From assembly GCA_017304125.1 (NCBI GenBank), contig JAFKLV010000379.1, positions 1-18,348 on the forward strand: a DNA stretch of 18,348 nucleotides. Reading direction: 5' to 3'. Position 1 is the stretch's first letter; each line of letters begins with the position of its first letter. Below the pieces are notes generated by a model, which was not told where the DNA came from, made no database searches, and saw only the letters and a program-made list of their open reading frames with translations. Below are positions 1 through 7,362 of this stretch, one piece after another. The DNA comes from Sphingomonadales bacterium. Lineage in GTDB: Bacteria; Pseudomonadota; Alphaproteobacteria; Sphingomonadales; Sphingomonadaceae. Position numbers and translations under genes: made by a program.

Positions 1-9
1 GCTCCTTTC

Positions 10-46
10 CCGTCATCCCCCCCCCCCCGCGAAGGCGGGGATCCAT
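10..46 (+). repeat. REP-like palindromic element with a 12-C run
   Basis: The unit begins CCGTCAT and ends GGGGATCCAT, with the core GCGAAGGC flanked by C and G runs. It matches the inverted copy at 85-113 except that the C run at 17-28 is 12 long, where the dyad needs only about four. Such elements are common between genes in sphingomonads. The long homopolymer may be slippage or an assembly or sequencing error. Confidence 0.75.
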
Positions 47-84
47 TCGCGCAGGGCATCGAAGGAGTCGCAAACTTAGCGTCA

Positions 85-113
85 ATGGCTTCCCGCCTTC
101 GCGGGAATGACGG
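85..113 (-). repeat. REP-like palindromic element, inverted copy
   Basis: Its reverse complement reads CCGTCATTCCCGCGAAGGCG and continues GGAAGCCAT, so it pairs with the element at 10-46. It also holds its own short hairpin, CCCGC-CTTC-GCGGG. An open frame into the following hydrolase runs through this repeat, which argues that the real protein starts downstream at 187. Confidence 0.75.
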
Positions 114-186
114 AAGGGCTGTAGCGGCGCGGAACCGCGTGTCGCGCCCGTTGTCCTGTCCGGCTTCGACGCCTAAATCCCCCGGC

Positions 187-891
187 ATGCGTCCCCGTCT
201 CGCTTTTCATCACACCCCGGGCACCGGCCCGACGGTCATCTTCCTCCCCGGCTATGCCTCCGACATGGCGGGCACCAAGGCGATCGCGCTCGAACAATGG
301 GCCAGGGCGCACGGCCGCGCCTATCTCCGCTTCGACTATGGCGGCTGCGGCGCGAGCGAAGGGCAGTTCGAGGACCAGAGCTTCGCCGACTGGCGCGACG
401 ATGCGGTGGCGATGATCGATCAGGTCGCCGAAGGCCCGGTGCTGCTGGTCGGATCGTCGCTGGGTGGGTGGATCATGCTGTCGGCTGCGCTCCAGCGGCC
501 GGAACGCGTCATGGCCTGCGTCGGCATCGCGCCGGCGCCCGATTTCACCGACTGGGGCTTTTCCACCGAGGAAAAGATGCGGCTGCTGCAGGAAGGGCGG
601 ATCGAGCGCGCCAATGCCTATGGCCCCGCGCCAACCGTCTATACCAGCCGTTTCTGGCAATCGGGCGAAGCCAACCGGCTGATGTTCGGCACGATCGCGA
701 TCGATTGCCCGGTGCGCTTCGTCCAGGGGCAGCGCGATCCCGACGTGCCGTGGCACCGCGCCGGGCGGCTCGCCGAGCTGATCCGTTCAGCCGATGTGCA
801 GACCTGGCTGATCAAGGACGGCGATCACCGCCTGTCGCGCGACTCCGATATCGCGCTGATCATCCGCGCGGTGGAGGATGTGTTGCCATGA
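187..891 (+). CDS. Alpha/beta hydrolase, ABHD10-like
   Basis: This is a 234-residue cytoplasmic serine hydrolase with the compact alpha/beta-hydrolase fold. The oxyanion-side strand ends FLPGYASD (19-26), followed by RFDYGGCGASEG (48-59). The nucleophile elbow is GSSLG, with Ser91 as the likely nucleophile. The acid is probably Asp184 in GQRDPDVPW and the base His214 in DGDHRLS. The sequence resembles bacterial relatives of ABHD10-type thioesterases/esterases, but the substrate cannot be read from it. The frame is open back to 85, but that stretch is REP sequence with no protein-like content, so the ATG at 187 was chosen; no strong Shine-Dalgarno sequence is visible. The stop overlaps the next start (ATGA at 888-891), so it heads the operon that includes gloA and gloB. 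Confidence 0.88.
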   Translation: MRPRLAFHHTPGTGPTVIFLPGYASDMAGTKAIALEQWARAHGRAYLRFDYGGCGASEGQFEDQSFADWRDDAVAMIDQVAEGPVLLVGSSLGGWIMLSAALQRPERVMACVGIAPAPDFTDWGFSTEEKMRLLQEGRIERANAYGPAPTVYTSRFWQSGEANRLMFGTIAIDCPVRFVQGQRDPDVPWHRAGRLAELIRSADVQTWLIKDGDHRLSRDSDIALIIRAVEDVLP

Positions 892-1613
892 TCGCGCTGA
901 TCGCCCTGCTGCTCGCCGCCGACGACACCCCAACGCGCTGCGCCTCGATGACGCGCAGCGACCCCGCAGAAGGGGAACGGGCGGCGGAGCGCTGGTCGGT
1001 CGCGGGCGGCGGATCGAAGGCGAAGCAATGCCTTGGCCTCGCGCTCACCGCGCAATCGCGTTACGCCGAAGCCGCGACCGCGTTCGAGGCGGCGGCGCAT
1101 CTCGCCGAGATCGAAAAGGACGCGCTGGCTTCGACCTATTGGGCCGAGGCGGGCAATGCCCGGCTTGCCGCCGGCGATCCCGCCAAGGGACGCGCCGCGC
1201 TCGATGCCGCGCTGGCGGCGGGGACGTTGAAGGGATTGCAGCTGGGCGAGGCGCATCTCGATCGCGCCCGCGCTTTGGTCGCGGCGGGGGACATGAAGGG
1301 CGCGCGCGCCGATCTCGACGCCGCGATGCATGATGCGGCGGACGATCCGCTCGCCTGGCTGCTCTCCGCCACGCTGGCACGGCGGACCAACGACCTGCCG
1401 CGCGCCAGGAGCGATATCGCCGAAGCGCTGAAACGATCGCCGGATGATGCGCAGGTCCAGCTCGAGGCGGGCAATATCGCCGCGCTCAGCGGGGATGCCG
1501 CCGGCGCCAAGGCGGCATGGAACGCCGCGCAACGCATCGCGCCGACCGCGCCGGCAGGGATTGCCGCCGGGCAGGCTTTGGCGCAATTCGATACCCCCAC
1601 GGGAGCGAAATGA
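888..1613 (+). CDS. TPR repeat protein, probably exported
   Basis: The predicted protein has 241 residues and is Ala-rich. It starts with a short hydrophobic stretch (MIALIALLLAADD) that could be a minimal signal peptide or anchor. The rest is helical repeats of about 34 residues in the TPR style, for example the segments around residues 48-75, 84-110, 120-145, 155-180 and 188-215, with recurring Ala/Gly/Tyr positions such as LARRTNDLPRARSDIAEALK. TPR domains bind other proteins; no partner is evident. The start is fixed by a four-base overlap with the hydrolase (888-891), and the stop abuts the glyoxalase I start at 1610/1613, so translation is probably coupled. No enzyme motif is visible. 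Confidence 0.85.
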   Translation: MIALIALLLAADDTPTRCASMTRSDPAEGERAAERWSVAGGGSKAKQCLGLALTAQSRYAEAATAFEAAAHLAEIEKDALASTYWAEAGNARLAAGDPAKGRAALDAALAAGTLKGLQLGEAHLDRARALVAAGDMKGARADLDAAMHDAADDPLAWLLSATLARRTNDLPRARSDIAEALKRSPDDAQVQLEAGNIAALSGDAAGAKAAWNAAQRIAPTAPAGIAAGQALAQFDTPTGAK

Positions 1614-2062
1614 TGAAATATCTCCACACGATGATCCGCGTCACCGACCCGGACAAGACGATCGCCTTCTTCGAACTGCTCGGGCTGAAGGAAGTGCGGC
1701 GGATGGAGAGCGAAGCAGGGCGCTTCACCCTGATCTTCCTCGCCGCGCCCGAGGATATCGCCGCCAATGGCGAGCGCGCGCAGGCCGAGGTCGAGCTGAC
1801 CTATAACTGGCCGACCGAGGGCAAGGAGCCCGAGGTGTACGGCGGCGGGCGCAATTTCGGTCACCTCGCCTATCGCGTCAGCGACATCTACGCGACGTGC
1901 CAGCGGATTCAGGACGCCGGGCATATCGTCCACCGCCCCCCGCGCGACGGGCATATGGCGTTCGTCAAATCGCCCGACGGCATCTCGGTCGAGCTGCTGC
2001 AGGACGGCACGCTGCCGCCGCAGGAGCCGTGGGCGTCGATGCCCAATACCGGGACGTGGTGA
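1613..2062 (+). CDS. gloA: Lactoylglutathione lyase (glyoxalase I)
   Basis: This enzyme converts the hemithioacetal of methylglyoxal and glutathione into S-lactoylglutathione in the cytosol. The 149-residue protein is close to E. coli GloA, beginning MKYLHTMIRVTD, with all four metal ligands in place: His5, Glu61 (in VELTYNW), His84 (in FGHLAYRV) and Glu127 (in SPDGISVELLQ). It is slightly longer than the E. coli enzyme because of a Pro-rich tail. Two ATG codons occur, at 1610 and 1613. A GGGAG at 1601-1605 is better spaced for 1613, which is the start chosen. The stop overlaps the next gene's GTG (GTGA at 2059-2062). The glyoxalase II gene lies two genes downstream in the same transcript. 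Confidence 0.96.
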   Translation: MKYLHTMIRVTDPDKTIAFFELLGLKEVRRMESEAGRFTLIFLAAPEDIAANGERAQAEVELTYNWPTEGKEPEVYGGGRNFGHLAYRVSDIYATCQRIQDAGHIVHRPPRDGHMAFVKSPDGISVELLQDGTLPPQEPWASMPNTGTW

Positions 2063-3114
2063 GCAAGCCCGATTTCTTCGCCGCGCTCGGCGCGCGCTAT
2101 CCGGTGATCCAGGCGCCGATGGCGGGGTTCGGCGACGCCGGCCTCGCGATCGCCGCGATCCGCGGCGGCGGAATTGGATCGCTCGCCGGGGCGATGTTCG
2201 CCCCCGACCGGCTGCTGACCGAGGTGGCGACGGTGCGCGCCTCGGTCGTCGGGCCGCTCAACCTCAATTTCTTCTGCCACCAACCGCCGCAGGACGTCGA
2301 CGACAGCGCGTGGCGCGCATTGCTCGCCCCGCTCTATGCGGCGGAGGGCATCACGCCGGGCGGCGACGCGCCGCCGGCGCGCCGGCCGTTCGACGGCGAC
2401 GCCGCGCATGTCGTCGAGGAGACGCGGCCCGATATCGTCAGCTTCCATTTCGGCCTCCCCGCCCCCGATCTGCTCGCCCGCGCCCGCGCGACCGGCGCGC
2501 GAATCATCGCCAGCGCGACCAATGTCGCGGAGGCGCGGCATCTGGCGAAGGCCGGGTGCGATGCGATCATCGCGCAGGGCTATGAGGCGGGCGGGCATGC
2601 CGGGCATTTCCTCCACGGCCATCGCCCGGTCGGCACCTTCGCGCTCGTCCCGCAGATCGCCGATGCGGTCGACGTGCCGGTGATCGCCGCGGGCGGAATC
2701 GCCGATGCGCGTGGCGCGGCGGCCGCGATCGTGCTCGGCGCCACCGGGGCGCAGGCGGGCAGCGCCTAGCTGTCGACCGAGGAAAGCCGTGCCAGCGCGA
2801 TCCACCGCGCCGCGCTCGCCGGGCCAGAGGCGGGCGACAGCGTGTTCACCAATCTGTTTTCCGGCGGGCTGGCGCGCGGCATCCGCAACCGGCTGATCGA
2901 CACGCTGGGCGCGGTCAACGCAACCGTTCCGCCCTTCCCCACCGCCAGCGCCGCGCTCGCGCCGTTGCGCAAACGGGCCGAGAGCGCGGGGCGCGGCGAT
3001 TATACCTCATTATGGGCGGGGCAGGCCGCCCCGCTCTCCCACTATCGCCACGCCGCGGCGCTGACCGAGATGCTCGGCGCCGCCGCGCTCGCCGCCCGAA
3101 GGAGCCTCGCATGA
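2059..3114 (+). pseudogene. Nitronate monooxygenase interrupted by an in-frame TAG
   Basis: This is an FMN-dependent 2-nitropropane dioxygenase/nitronate monooxygenase of the class I type, which oxidises alkyl nitronates. The N-terminal part has the barrel start YPVIQAPMAG, the catalytic-His motif QGYEAGGHAG and the phosphate-binding strand VPVIAAGGIAD. After GATGAQAGSA the frame meets TAG (2767-2769). The same frame then continues for 114 more residues with family-like sequence (LSTEESRASAIHRAAL, then FTNLFSGGLARGIRN) to TGA at 3114. Relatives usually have an aromatic residue at the stop position (GTAYL or GTAFL), so TAC/TAT to TAG is the simplest explanation. Start is GTG at 2059, overlapping gloA; the true end overlaps the gloB ATG. 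The truncated 236-residue product lacks the C-terminal part of the fold and is probably inactive unless the codon is read through or the base call is wrong. Confidence 0.85.
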
Positions 3115-3845
3115 CCCATCTCGACGTGATCCGCGTGCCGGTGCTCAACGACAATTACAGCTGGCTGGTCCACGATGCCGAGAGCGGCGAGACGATGGTG
3201 GTCGATCCCGGCGAGGCGCAGCCGGTGCTCGATGCCGCCGCCGCGCACGGCTGGACGATCGGGCAGGTGTGGAACACGCACTGGCACCCCGATCATATCG
3301 GCGGCAATGCCGCGATCGTCGCCGCGACCGGCGCGACGGTGATCGGCCCCGAGGCGGAGCGCGCCAAGATCGACACGCTCGCGCACGGCGTCGGCGAGGG
3401 CGACATCGTGACGCTCGGCACGCGGCACGCCACGGTGCTGGCGGTGCCGGGGCATACCGCGGGGCATATCGCCTTCCACTTTGCCGATGACGCCGCGGTA
3501 TTCACCGGCGATACTTTGTTCGCGATGGGCTGCGGCCGGTTGTTCGAGGGCGATGCGGCGCAGATGCTGGCCAACATGCGGCGCTTCGCCGCGATGCCGC
3601 CGGAGACGCAAGTCTATTGCGGGCATGAATATACTGAGGCGAACGGCCGCTTCGCGCTTGTCGCCGAGCCCGACAATGCCGCGATCGTCGCGCGGATGGC
3701 GCAGGTCAACGCCGCACGCGCCGCCGGCGAGGCGACCGTCCCGACGACGATCGCGCTGGAACGCGACACCAATCCCTTCCTGCGCGCGCCCGATGCTGCG
3801 ACGCTTGCCGCGCGGCGGCGCGCAAAGGATGAATTTCGCGGCTGA
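3111..3845 (+). CDS. gloB: Hydroxyacylglutathione hydrolase (glyoxalase II)
   Basis: This binuclear metallo-beta-lactamase-fold hydrolase splits S-lactoylglutathione into D-lactate and glutathione. The 244-residue protein shows the signature THWHPDH (56-62) and the further metal ligands His115 (VPGHTAGH), the bridging Asp134 (FTGDTLF) and His172 (YCGHEYT). The C-terminal helical part, with ALERDTNPFLR, is typical of substrate binding in this family. AAGGAG at 3099-3104 lies seven bases before ATG 3111, and that ATG overlaps the stop of the interrupted nitronate monooxygenase (ATGA 3111-3114). Ribosomes terminating early at 2767 would not reach this junction, so coupling may be reduced, but the strong ribosome-binding site should still support initiation. 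Confidence 0.96.
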   Translation: MTHLDVIRVPVLNDNYSWLVHDAESGETMVVDPGEAQPVLDAAAAHGWTIGQVWNTHWHPDHIGGNAAIVAATGATVIGPEAERAKIDTLAHGVGEGDIVTLGTRHATVLAVPGHTAGHIAFHFADDAAVFTGDTLFAMGCGRLFEGDAAQMLANMRRFAAMPPETQVYCGHEYTEANGRFALVAEPDNAAIVARMAQVNAARAAGEATVPTTIALERDTNPFLRAPDAATLAARRRAKDEFRG

Positions 3846-3887
3846 CCGCATTATATAGGCTGTGCGGGGCATGAAGGAGTGTTCGTG

Positions 3888-4298
3888 ATGCGTATGGTCC
3901 TTATTCCGCTGGCCGCCGCGGCGCTGGGCGCTGGGGCGGTCGCGCTGGCTTCCTCGCCGTCGCAGGCCGATCGCGCGGCCAGCAACGAGGCGGCGTTCCA
4001 GAAGGAGGTCAGTGGCCTGACCCCGGGCAAGCCGATGGATTGCCTCGACACCCGGTTCAACAATGCCTCGCTCAAGTCGATCGGCCCGCGGCTGATTTAT
4101 CGCGTCAGCCCCAAGCTGGCTTACGTCAACGACACCGGCGGCGGCTGCGAGGCGGTGGCGCGCGGCGATGCGCTGATCACGCGGCAATATACCAGCCGGC
4201 TGTGCCGCGGCGATATCGCGCGGACGCGCGATCTGACGACGCGGATCGACAGCGGCAGTTGCGTGATGGGCAGCTTCGTCCCCTATCGCGGCAGCTGA
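3888..4298 (+). CDS. Small secreted protein with four cysteines, unknown function
   Basis: I do not recognise a named family. The 136-residue product starts MRMVLIPLAAAALGAGAVAL and has a likely Sec signal peptide cut after SSPSQA, so it is probably periplasmic. The mature part has exactly four cysteines (in MDCLDT, GGGCEA, RLCRGD and GSCVMG), which suggests two disulfides. AAGGAG at 3874-3879 is eight bases from ATG 3888 and decides that start over the upstream in-frame GTG at 3879 or the downstream ATG at 3894. It lies 42 bases after gloB on the same strand, so it could be the last gene of that operon or have its own promoter. Confidence 0.82.
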   Translation: MRMVLIPLAAAALGAGAVALASSPSQADRAASNEAAFQKEVSGLTPGKPMDCLDTRFNNASLKSIGPRLIYRVSPKLAYVNDTGGGCEAVARGDALITRQYTSRLCRGDIARTRDLTTRIDSGSCVMGSFVPYRGS

Positions 4299-4329
4299 AA
4301 TTCCGGCACGTTATCCGGCATCACGGGCC

Positions 4330-4353
4330 GCGCGCCGGATGACCCCGGCGCGC
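4330..4353 (+). other. Perfect 9-bp GC hairpin upstream of the PLP enzyme
   Basis: GCGCGCCGG (4330-4338) pairs exactly with CCGGCGCGC (4345-4353) across a six-base ATGACC loop. No T-run follows on either strand, so a classical intrinsic terminator is not supported. It could end the upstream transcript with Rho, or fold in the 5' leader of the PLP enzyme about 20 bases before its start. Confidence 0.6.
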
Positions 4354-4375
4354 CGCCATGCGCTCGGAGATCATG

Positions 4376-5707
4376 ATGACCAAAAGCAACGACACCGGCC
4401 ACGACGAGGTGGACGGGCGCACGGACCCGCGCGTCTCGCCGCGCCCCGACGTGGACCGGATCGGGGGCCGCAAGCTCAAGCCCGCCACGCTGATGATGGG
4501 CCATGGCTATGATCCGGCGCTGTCCGAAGGCGCGCTGAAGCCGCCGATCTTCCTTACCTCCACCTTCGTCTTTCCCAGCGCCGCCGCCGGCAAGCGCCAT
4601 TTCGAGGGCGTGACGGGCAAGCGCCCCGGCGGCGCGGAAGGCCTGGTCTATTCGCGTTTCAACGGCCCCAATCAGGAGATTCTGGAGGATCGCCTGGCGA
4701 TCTGGGAGGAGGCGGAGGATGCGCTGGCCTTCTCCTCCGGCATGTCGGCGATCGCCACCTTGTTCCTGTCGATGGTCAAGCCCGGCGACACGATCGTCCA
4801 TTCGGGGCCGCTCTATGCCGCGACGGAAACGCTGATCGCGCGCATCCTCGGGCGGTTCGGGGTGCATTGGCTCGACTTTCCCGCCGGCGCGACGCGGGCC
4901 GAGATCGATACGGTGCTGGGCAAGGCAGCATCGGGCAATGTCGCGCTGATCTATCTCGAAAGCCCCGCCAACCCGACCAATGCACTGGTCGACGTGGAGG
5001 CGGTGGCGGCGAGCCGCGACGCGATCTTCGCCAACCATGCCGCCAAGCCGCCGATCGCGATCGACAATACCTTCCTCGGGCCGCTGTGGCACAAGCCGTT
5101 GAAGCAGGGCGCGGATATCGTGGTCTATTCGCTGACCAAATATGCCGGCGGGCATAGCGATCTGGTCGCCGGCGGGGTGCTCGGGCGCAAGGAGCATATC
5201 GATACGATCCGGCTGATGCGCAACACGATCGGCACGATCTGCGACCCCAATACCGCGTGGATGCTGTTGCGCTCGCTCGAGACGCTGGAATTGCGCATGA
5301 GCCGCGCCGGCGAGAATGCCGCCAAGGTCTGCGCCTTCCTCGCCGGCCATGCCAAGGTCGAGCGCGTCGGCTATCTCGGCTTTCTCGAAGGCGGCAAGGA
5401 TGCGCGGCAGGCGGATATCTATCGCCGGCATTGCACCGGCGCGGGATCGACCTTCTCGCTCTACCTCAAGGGCGGCGAGGCGGAGGCATTCCGCTTCCTC
5501 GACGCGCTGCGCATCGCCAAACTGGCGGTGAGCCTCGGCGGCACCGAGACGCTCGCCAGCCATCCGGCCGGGATGACCCATCTTTCGGTGCCCGATGCGC
5601 GCAAACAGGCGCTGGGGATCACCGACAATCTGGTGCGCATCTCGATCGGGGTGGAGGATGCCGACGATCTGATCGCCGATTTCGCGCAGGCGCTCGACGC
5701 GATCTGA
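4376..5707 (+). CDS. Cystathionine gamma-synthase family PLP enzyme (Cys/Met metabolism)
   Basis: This is a fold-type I PLP enzyme of the Cys/Met-metabolism family, covering cystathionine gamma-synthase, cystathionine beta- and gamma-lyase and methionine gamma-lyase. In numbering from ATG 4376 (443 residues), the internal aldimine lysine is Lys255 in SLTKYAGGHSD. Asp230 (AIDNTFLGP) should contact the pyridine nitrogen. Tyr147 (GPLYAAT) should stack on PLP. YSRFNGPN (from residue 92) is the Tyr/Arg motif contacting the cofactor of the neighbouring subunit. No cysteine follows the PLP-stacking Tyr (LYAATE), unlike methionine gamma-lyases, so a transsulfuration-type synthase or lyase is more likely; the exact reaction stays open. 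GGAG at 4366-4369 suits ATG 4376 best, but ATG 4373 and 4358 are in frame. A strong hairpin follows the stop. Confidence 0.9.
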   Translation: MTKSNDTGHDEVDGRTDPRVSPRPDVDRIGGRKLKPATLMMGHGYDPALSEGALKPPIFLTSTFVFPSAAAGKRHFEGVTGKRPGGAEGLVYSRFNGPNQEILEDRLAIWEEAEDALAFSSGMSAIATLFLSMVKPGDTIVHSGPLYAATETLIARILGRFGVHWLDFPAGATRAEIDTVLGKAASGNVALIYLESPANPTNALVDVEAVAASRDAIFANHAAKPPIAIDNTFLGPLWHKPLKQGADIVVYSLTKYAGGHSDLVAGGVLGRKEHIDTIRLMRNTIGTICDPNTAWMLLRSLETLELRMSRAGENAAKVCAFLAGHAKVERVGYLGFLEGGKDARQADIYRRHCTGAGSTFSLYLKGGEAEAFRFLDALRIAKLAVSLGGTETLASHPAGMTHLSVPDARKQALGITDNLVRISIGVEDADDLIADFAQALDAI

Positions 5708-5714
5708 TGGCGTG

Positions 5715-5734
5715 GGGGGCGGTGCGCCGCCCCC
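5715..5734 (+). terminator. GC-rich hairpin after the PLP enzyme
   Basis: GGGGGCGG (5715-5722) pairs perfectly with CCGCCCCC (5727-5734) around a TGCG loop, starting eight bases after the stop codon. The stem is very stable, but only CTAAAG follows rather than a T-run. It is probably a terminator, or a 3' end stabiliser acting with Rho. Confidence 0.6.
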
Positions 5735-5812
5735 TAAAGCAACCGACTTATTTCGCTTCCCTCCGCGCGCACGACACGGCATCCTGCCGGCAAAAGCGAA
5801 CGGAGAGTGGCT

Positions 5813-7273
5813 GTGGCGAAACGCATCGCAATCGTGGGCGCGGGGATGGGCGGGTTGTGCGCGGCGATCCTCGCGCGACAGGCCGGGCATCAGGTGACGA
5901 TCTACGAACATGCCGAATCGGTCGGCGGGACGTGGCGGGCGAATCGCTATCCGGGGGTCGCCTGCGACGTGCCGGCGATCCTCTATCAGTTCAGCTTCGC
6001 GCCCAATCCGTTGTGGAGCCACCATTTCGCGCGCGGCGCGGAGATCCACGATTATGCCCGCTCGCTGATCGACCAGTTCGCGCTGGCGGATTCGCTGCGG
6101 CTCAACGAGGGCGTCACCCGCGCGTCGTGGGACGAGAGCACGCGGCAATGGACGATCGAGACCGAACAAGGCGCGCGTGATACCGCCGACGTGCTGGTGC
6201 CCGCGCTGGGCCAGCTCAGCCGCCCGACCTTCCCCGCTATCGGGGGGGTCGATGATTTCGCCGGGGCCAAATGGCATGCGGCGGACTGGCCCGACGGCAC
6301 CGACCTGACCGGCAAGCGCGTCGGGGTGATCGGATCGGCGGCGAGCGCGGTGCAGCTAATCCCCGAAATCGCCAAGGTCGCCGGGCATCTCACGGTCTTT
6401 CAGCGCACCGCCAATTGGTGCGTCCCGCGCAACGACCAGCCGGTCACCCCGGAGGCGAAGATGCTGCTCGCCACCAATATCGACGTGGCGATGAGGCTCG
6501 GCGCGATGCAGCGGCAGATGCTGTTCGATCAGGCGGACAATTTCTCGTGGCAGGCGTTCCAATGGACCCCGGAAGGGCGCGCCGCCTTCACCCGCACCGC
6601 GCTCGACCATCTCGCGGCGCAGGTGCCCGACGATGCGCTGCGCGCCAAATTGACCCCGGATTATCCGATCGGCTGCAAGCGCGTGCTGCTGACCGACGAT
6701 TATTATCCCGCGCTGGTGCGCGACAATGTGACGCTGGAAACCGCCCCGATCGAGCGGATCGAGCGCGCGGGGGTGCGCACCCGCGACGGCGTCCACGATC
6801 TCGATGTGCTTGTGTTCGCGACCGGCTTCGAAACGACGCAGTGGAACTGGTCGATGGACGTGGCGGGCCGCGGTGGCAAGACGCTGACCGAGACCTGGCG
6901 CGAGGGGCCGGAGGCCTATCTCGGCATCATGGTGTCGGGCTTCCCCAATATGTTCATCCTCTACGGCCCGAACACGAACCTCGGCCACAATTCGATCAGC
7001 TTCATGATCGAGACCCAGGTCAATTACATGCTCAAGACGCTCGCCGCGCTGGAGGCGGAGGGCGCCGCGGCCGCCGACGTCACCGCCGACGGGCAGGAGC
7101 GTTTCTACCAGCGGATCGAACAATCGCTGGCCGGGACGGTGTGGGCCGATCCGCATTGCAACAGCTGGTACAAGGCGGCGAACGGCCGCATCTACCAGAA
7201 TTGGTCAGGCAATTGCGCGAGTTACGTCGAAGCGACGGCCACGGTGGATCGCGCGGAAGTGGCGTTCGCGTAA
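5813..7273 (+). CDS. Flavin-containing monooxygenase, Baeyer-Villiger type
   Basis: This two-dinucleotide-binding-domain flavoprotein uses FAD and NAD(P)H to insert oxygen into ketones or oxidise heteroatoms. Numbering from GTG 5813 (486 residues): FAD site GAGMGG at 9-14 and GGTW at 38-41. FAGAKWHAADWP at 149-160 fits the Baeyer-Villiger fingerprint FxGxxxHxxxWP, with Ala in place of the usual Thr after His. The NAD(P)H site is GSAASA at 174-179, where the middle Gly of the usual GxGxxA is Ala. ATGFETTQW near 345 is the family's conserved C-terminal motif. The start was chosen because GGAG (5802-5805) is seven bases from GTG 5813; GTG 5807 is in frame but too close. It stands alone between two hairpin regions. 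The substrate is not predictable from sequence. Confidence 0.9.
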   Translation: MAKRIAIVGAGMGGLCAAILARQAGHQVTIYEHAESVGGTWRANRYPGVACDVPAILYQFSFAPNPLWSHHFARGAEIHDYARSLIDQFALADSLRLNEGVTRASWDESTRQWTIETEQGARDTADVLVPALGQLSRPTFPAIGGVDDFAGAKWHAADWPDGTDLTGKRVGVIGSAASAVQLIPEIAKVAGHLTVFQRTANWCVPRNDQPVTPEAKMLLATNIDVAMRLGAMQRQMLFDQADNFSWQAFQWTPEGRAAFTRTALDHLAAQVPDDALRAKLTPDYPIGCKRVLLTDDYYPALVRDNVTLETAPIERIERAGVRTRDGVHDLDVLVFATGFETTQWNWSMDVAGRGGKTLTETWREGPEAYLGIMVSGFPNMFILYGPNTNLGHNSISFMIETQVNYMLKTLAALEAEGAAAADVTADGQERFYQRIEQSLAGTVWADPHCNSWYKAANGRIYQNWSGNCASYVEATATVDRAEVAFA

Positions 7274-7280
7274 AGCCCCG

Positions 7281-7310
7281 CCCGTCATCCCGGCCTTGAG
7301 CCGGGATCCA
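7281..7310 (+). repeat. REP-like element, left arm of an inverted pair
   Basis: This 30-base unit starts CCCGTCATCCCGG and ends CCGGGATCCA, with a self-complementary core CCGG-CCTTGAG-CCGG. It matches the reverse complement of 7363-7392 at 28 of 30 positions. Its outer ends (CGTCAT and GGATCCA) are the same as those of the REP element at 10-46, but the core differs. Confidence 0.8.
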
Positions 7311-7331
7311 TTGTGCCTCGAACTCTGCGGC

Positions 7332-7348
7332 CGGAACCGCTTGTTCCG
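7332..7348 (+). other. Small hairpin inside the REP spacer
   Basis: CGGAAC (7332-7337) pairs with GTTCCG (7343-7348) around CGCTT. It sits near the middle of the 52-base spacer between the two REP arms, so the whole 7281-7392 region can fold as a long stem capped by this hairpin, on either strand. Confidence 0.55.
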
Positions 7349-7362
7349 CGCCTGCCTCCCGA

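Noticed and set aside
1..120. CRISPR-like repeats
   Set aside because: Only one inverted pair is present, without direct repeats or spacers; it fits a REP element.
85..186. N-terminal extension of the alpha/beta hydrolase from ATG 85
   Set aside because: The extra 34 residues are translated REP sequence with no family similarity; the domain begins at the ATG at 187.
297..887. Open frame on the plus strand preceding the TPR protein in the same frame
   Set aside because: It lies entirely inside the hydrolase gene and is Arg-rich, typical of a shadow frame in GC-rich DNA.
2842..3114. Separate small gene starting at ATG 2842
   Set aside because: It is in frame with, and continues, the nitronate monooxygenase after the TAG, and has no ribosome-binding site of its own.
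4283..6277. Very long minus-strand open frame (664 codons) opposite the PLP enzyme and monooxygenase
   Set aside because: Composition is that of an antisense shadow (rich in Arg, His, Ala, Gly); the opposite strand carries two complete enzymes with catalytic motifs.
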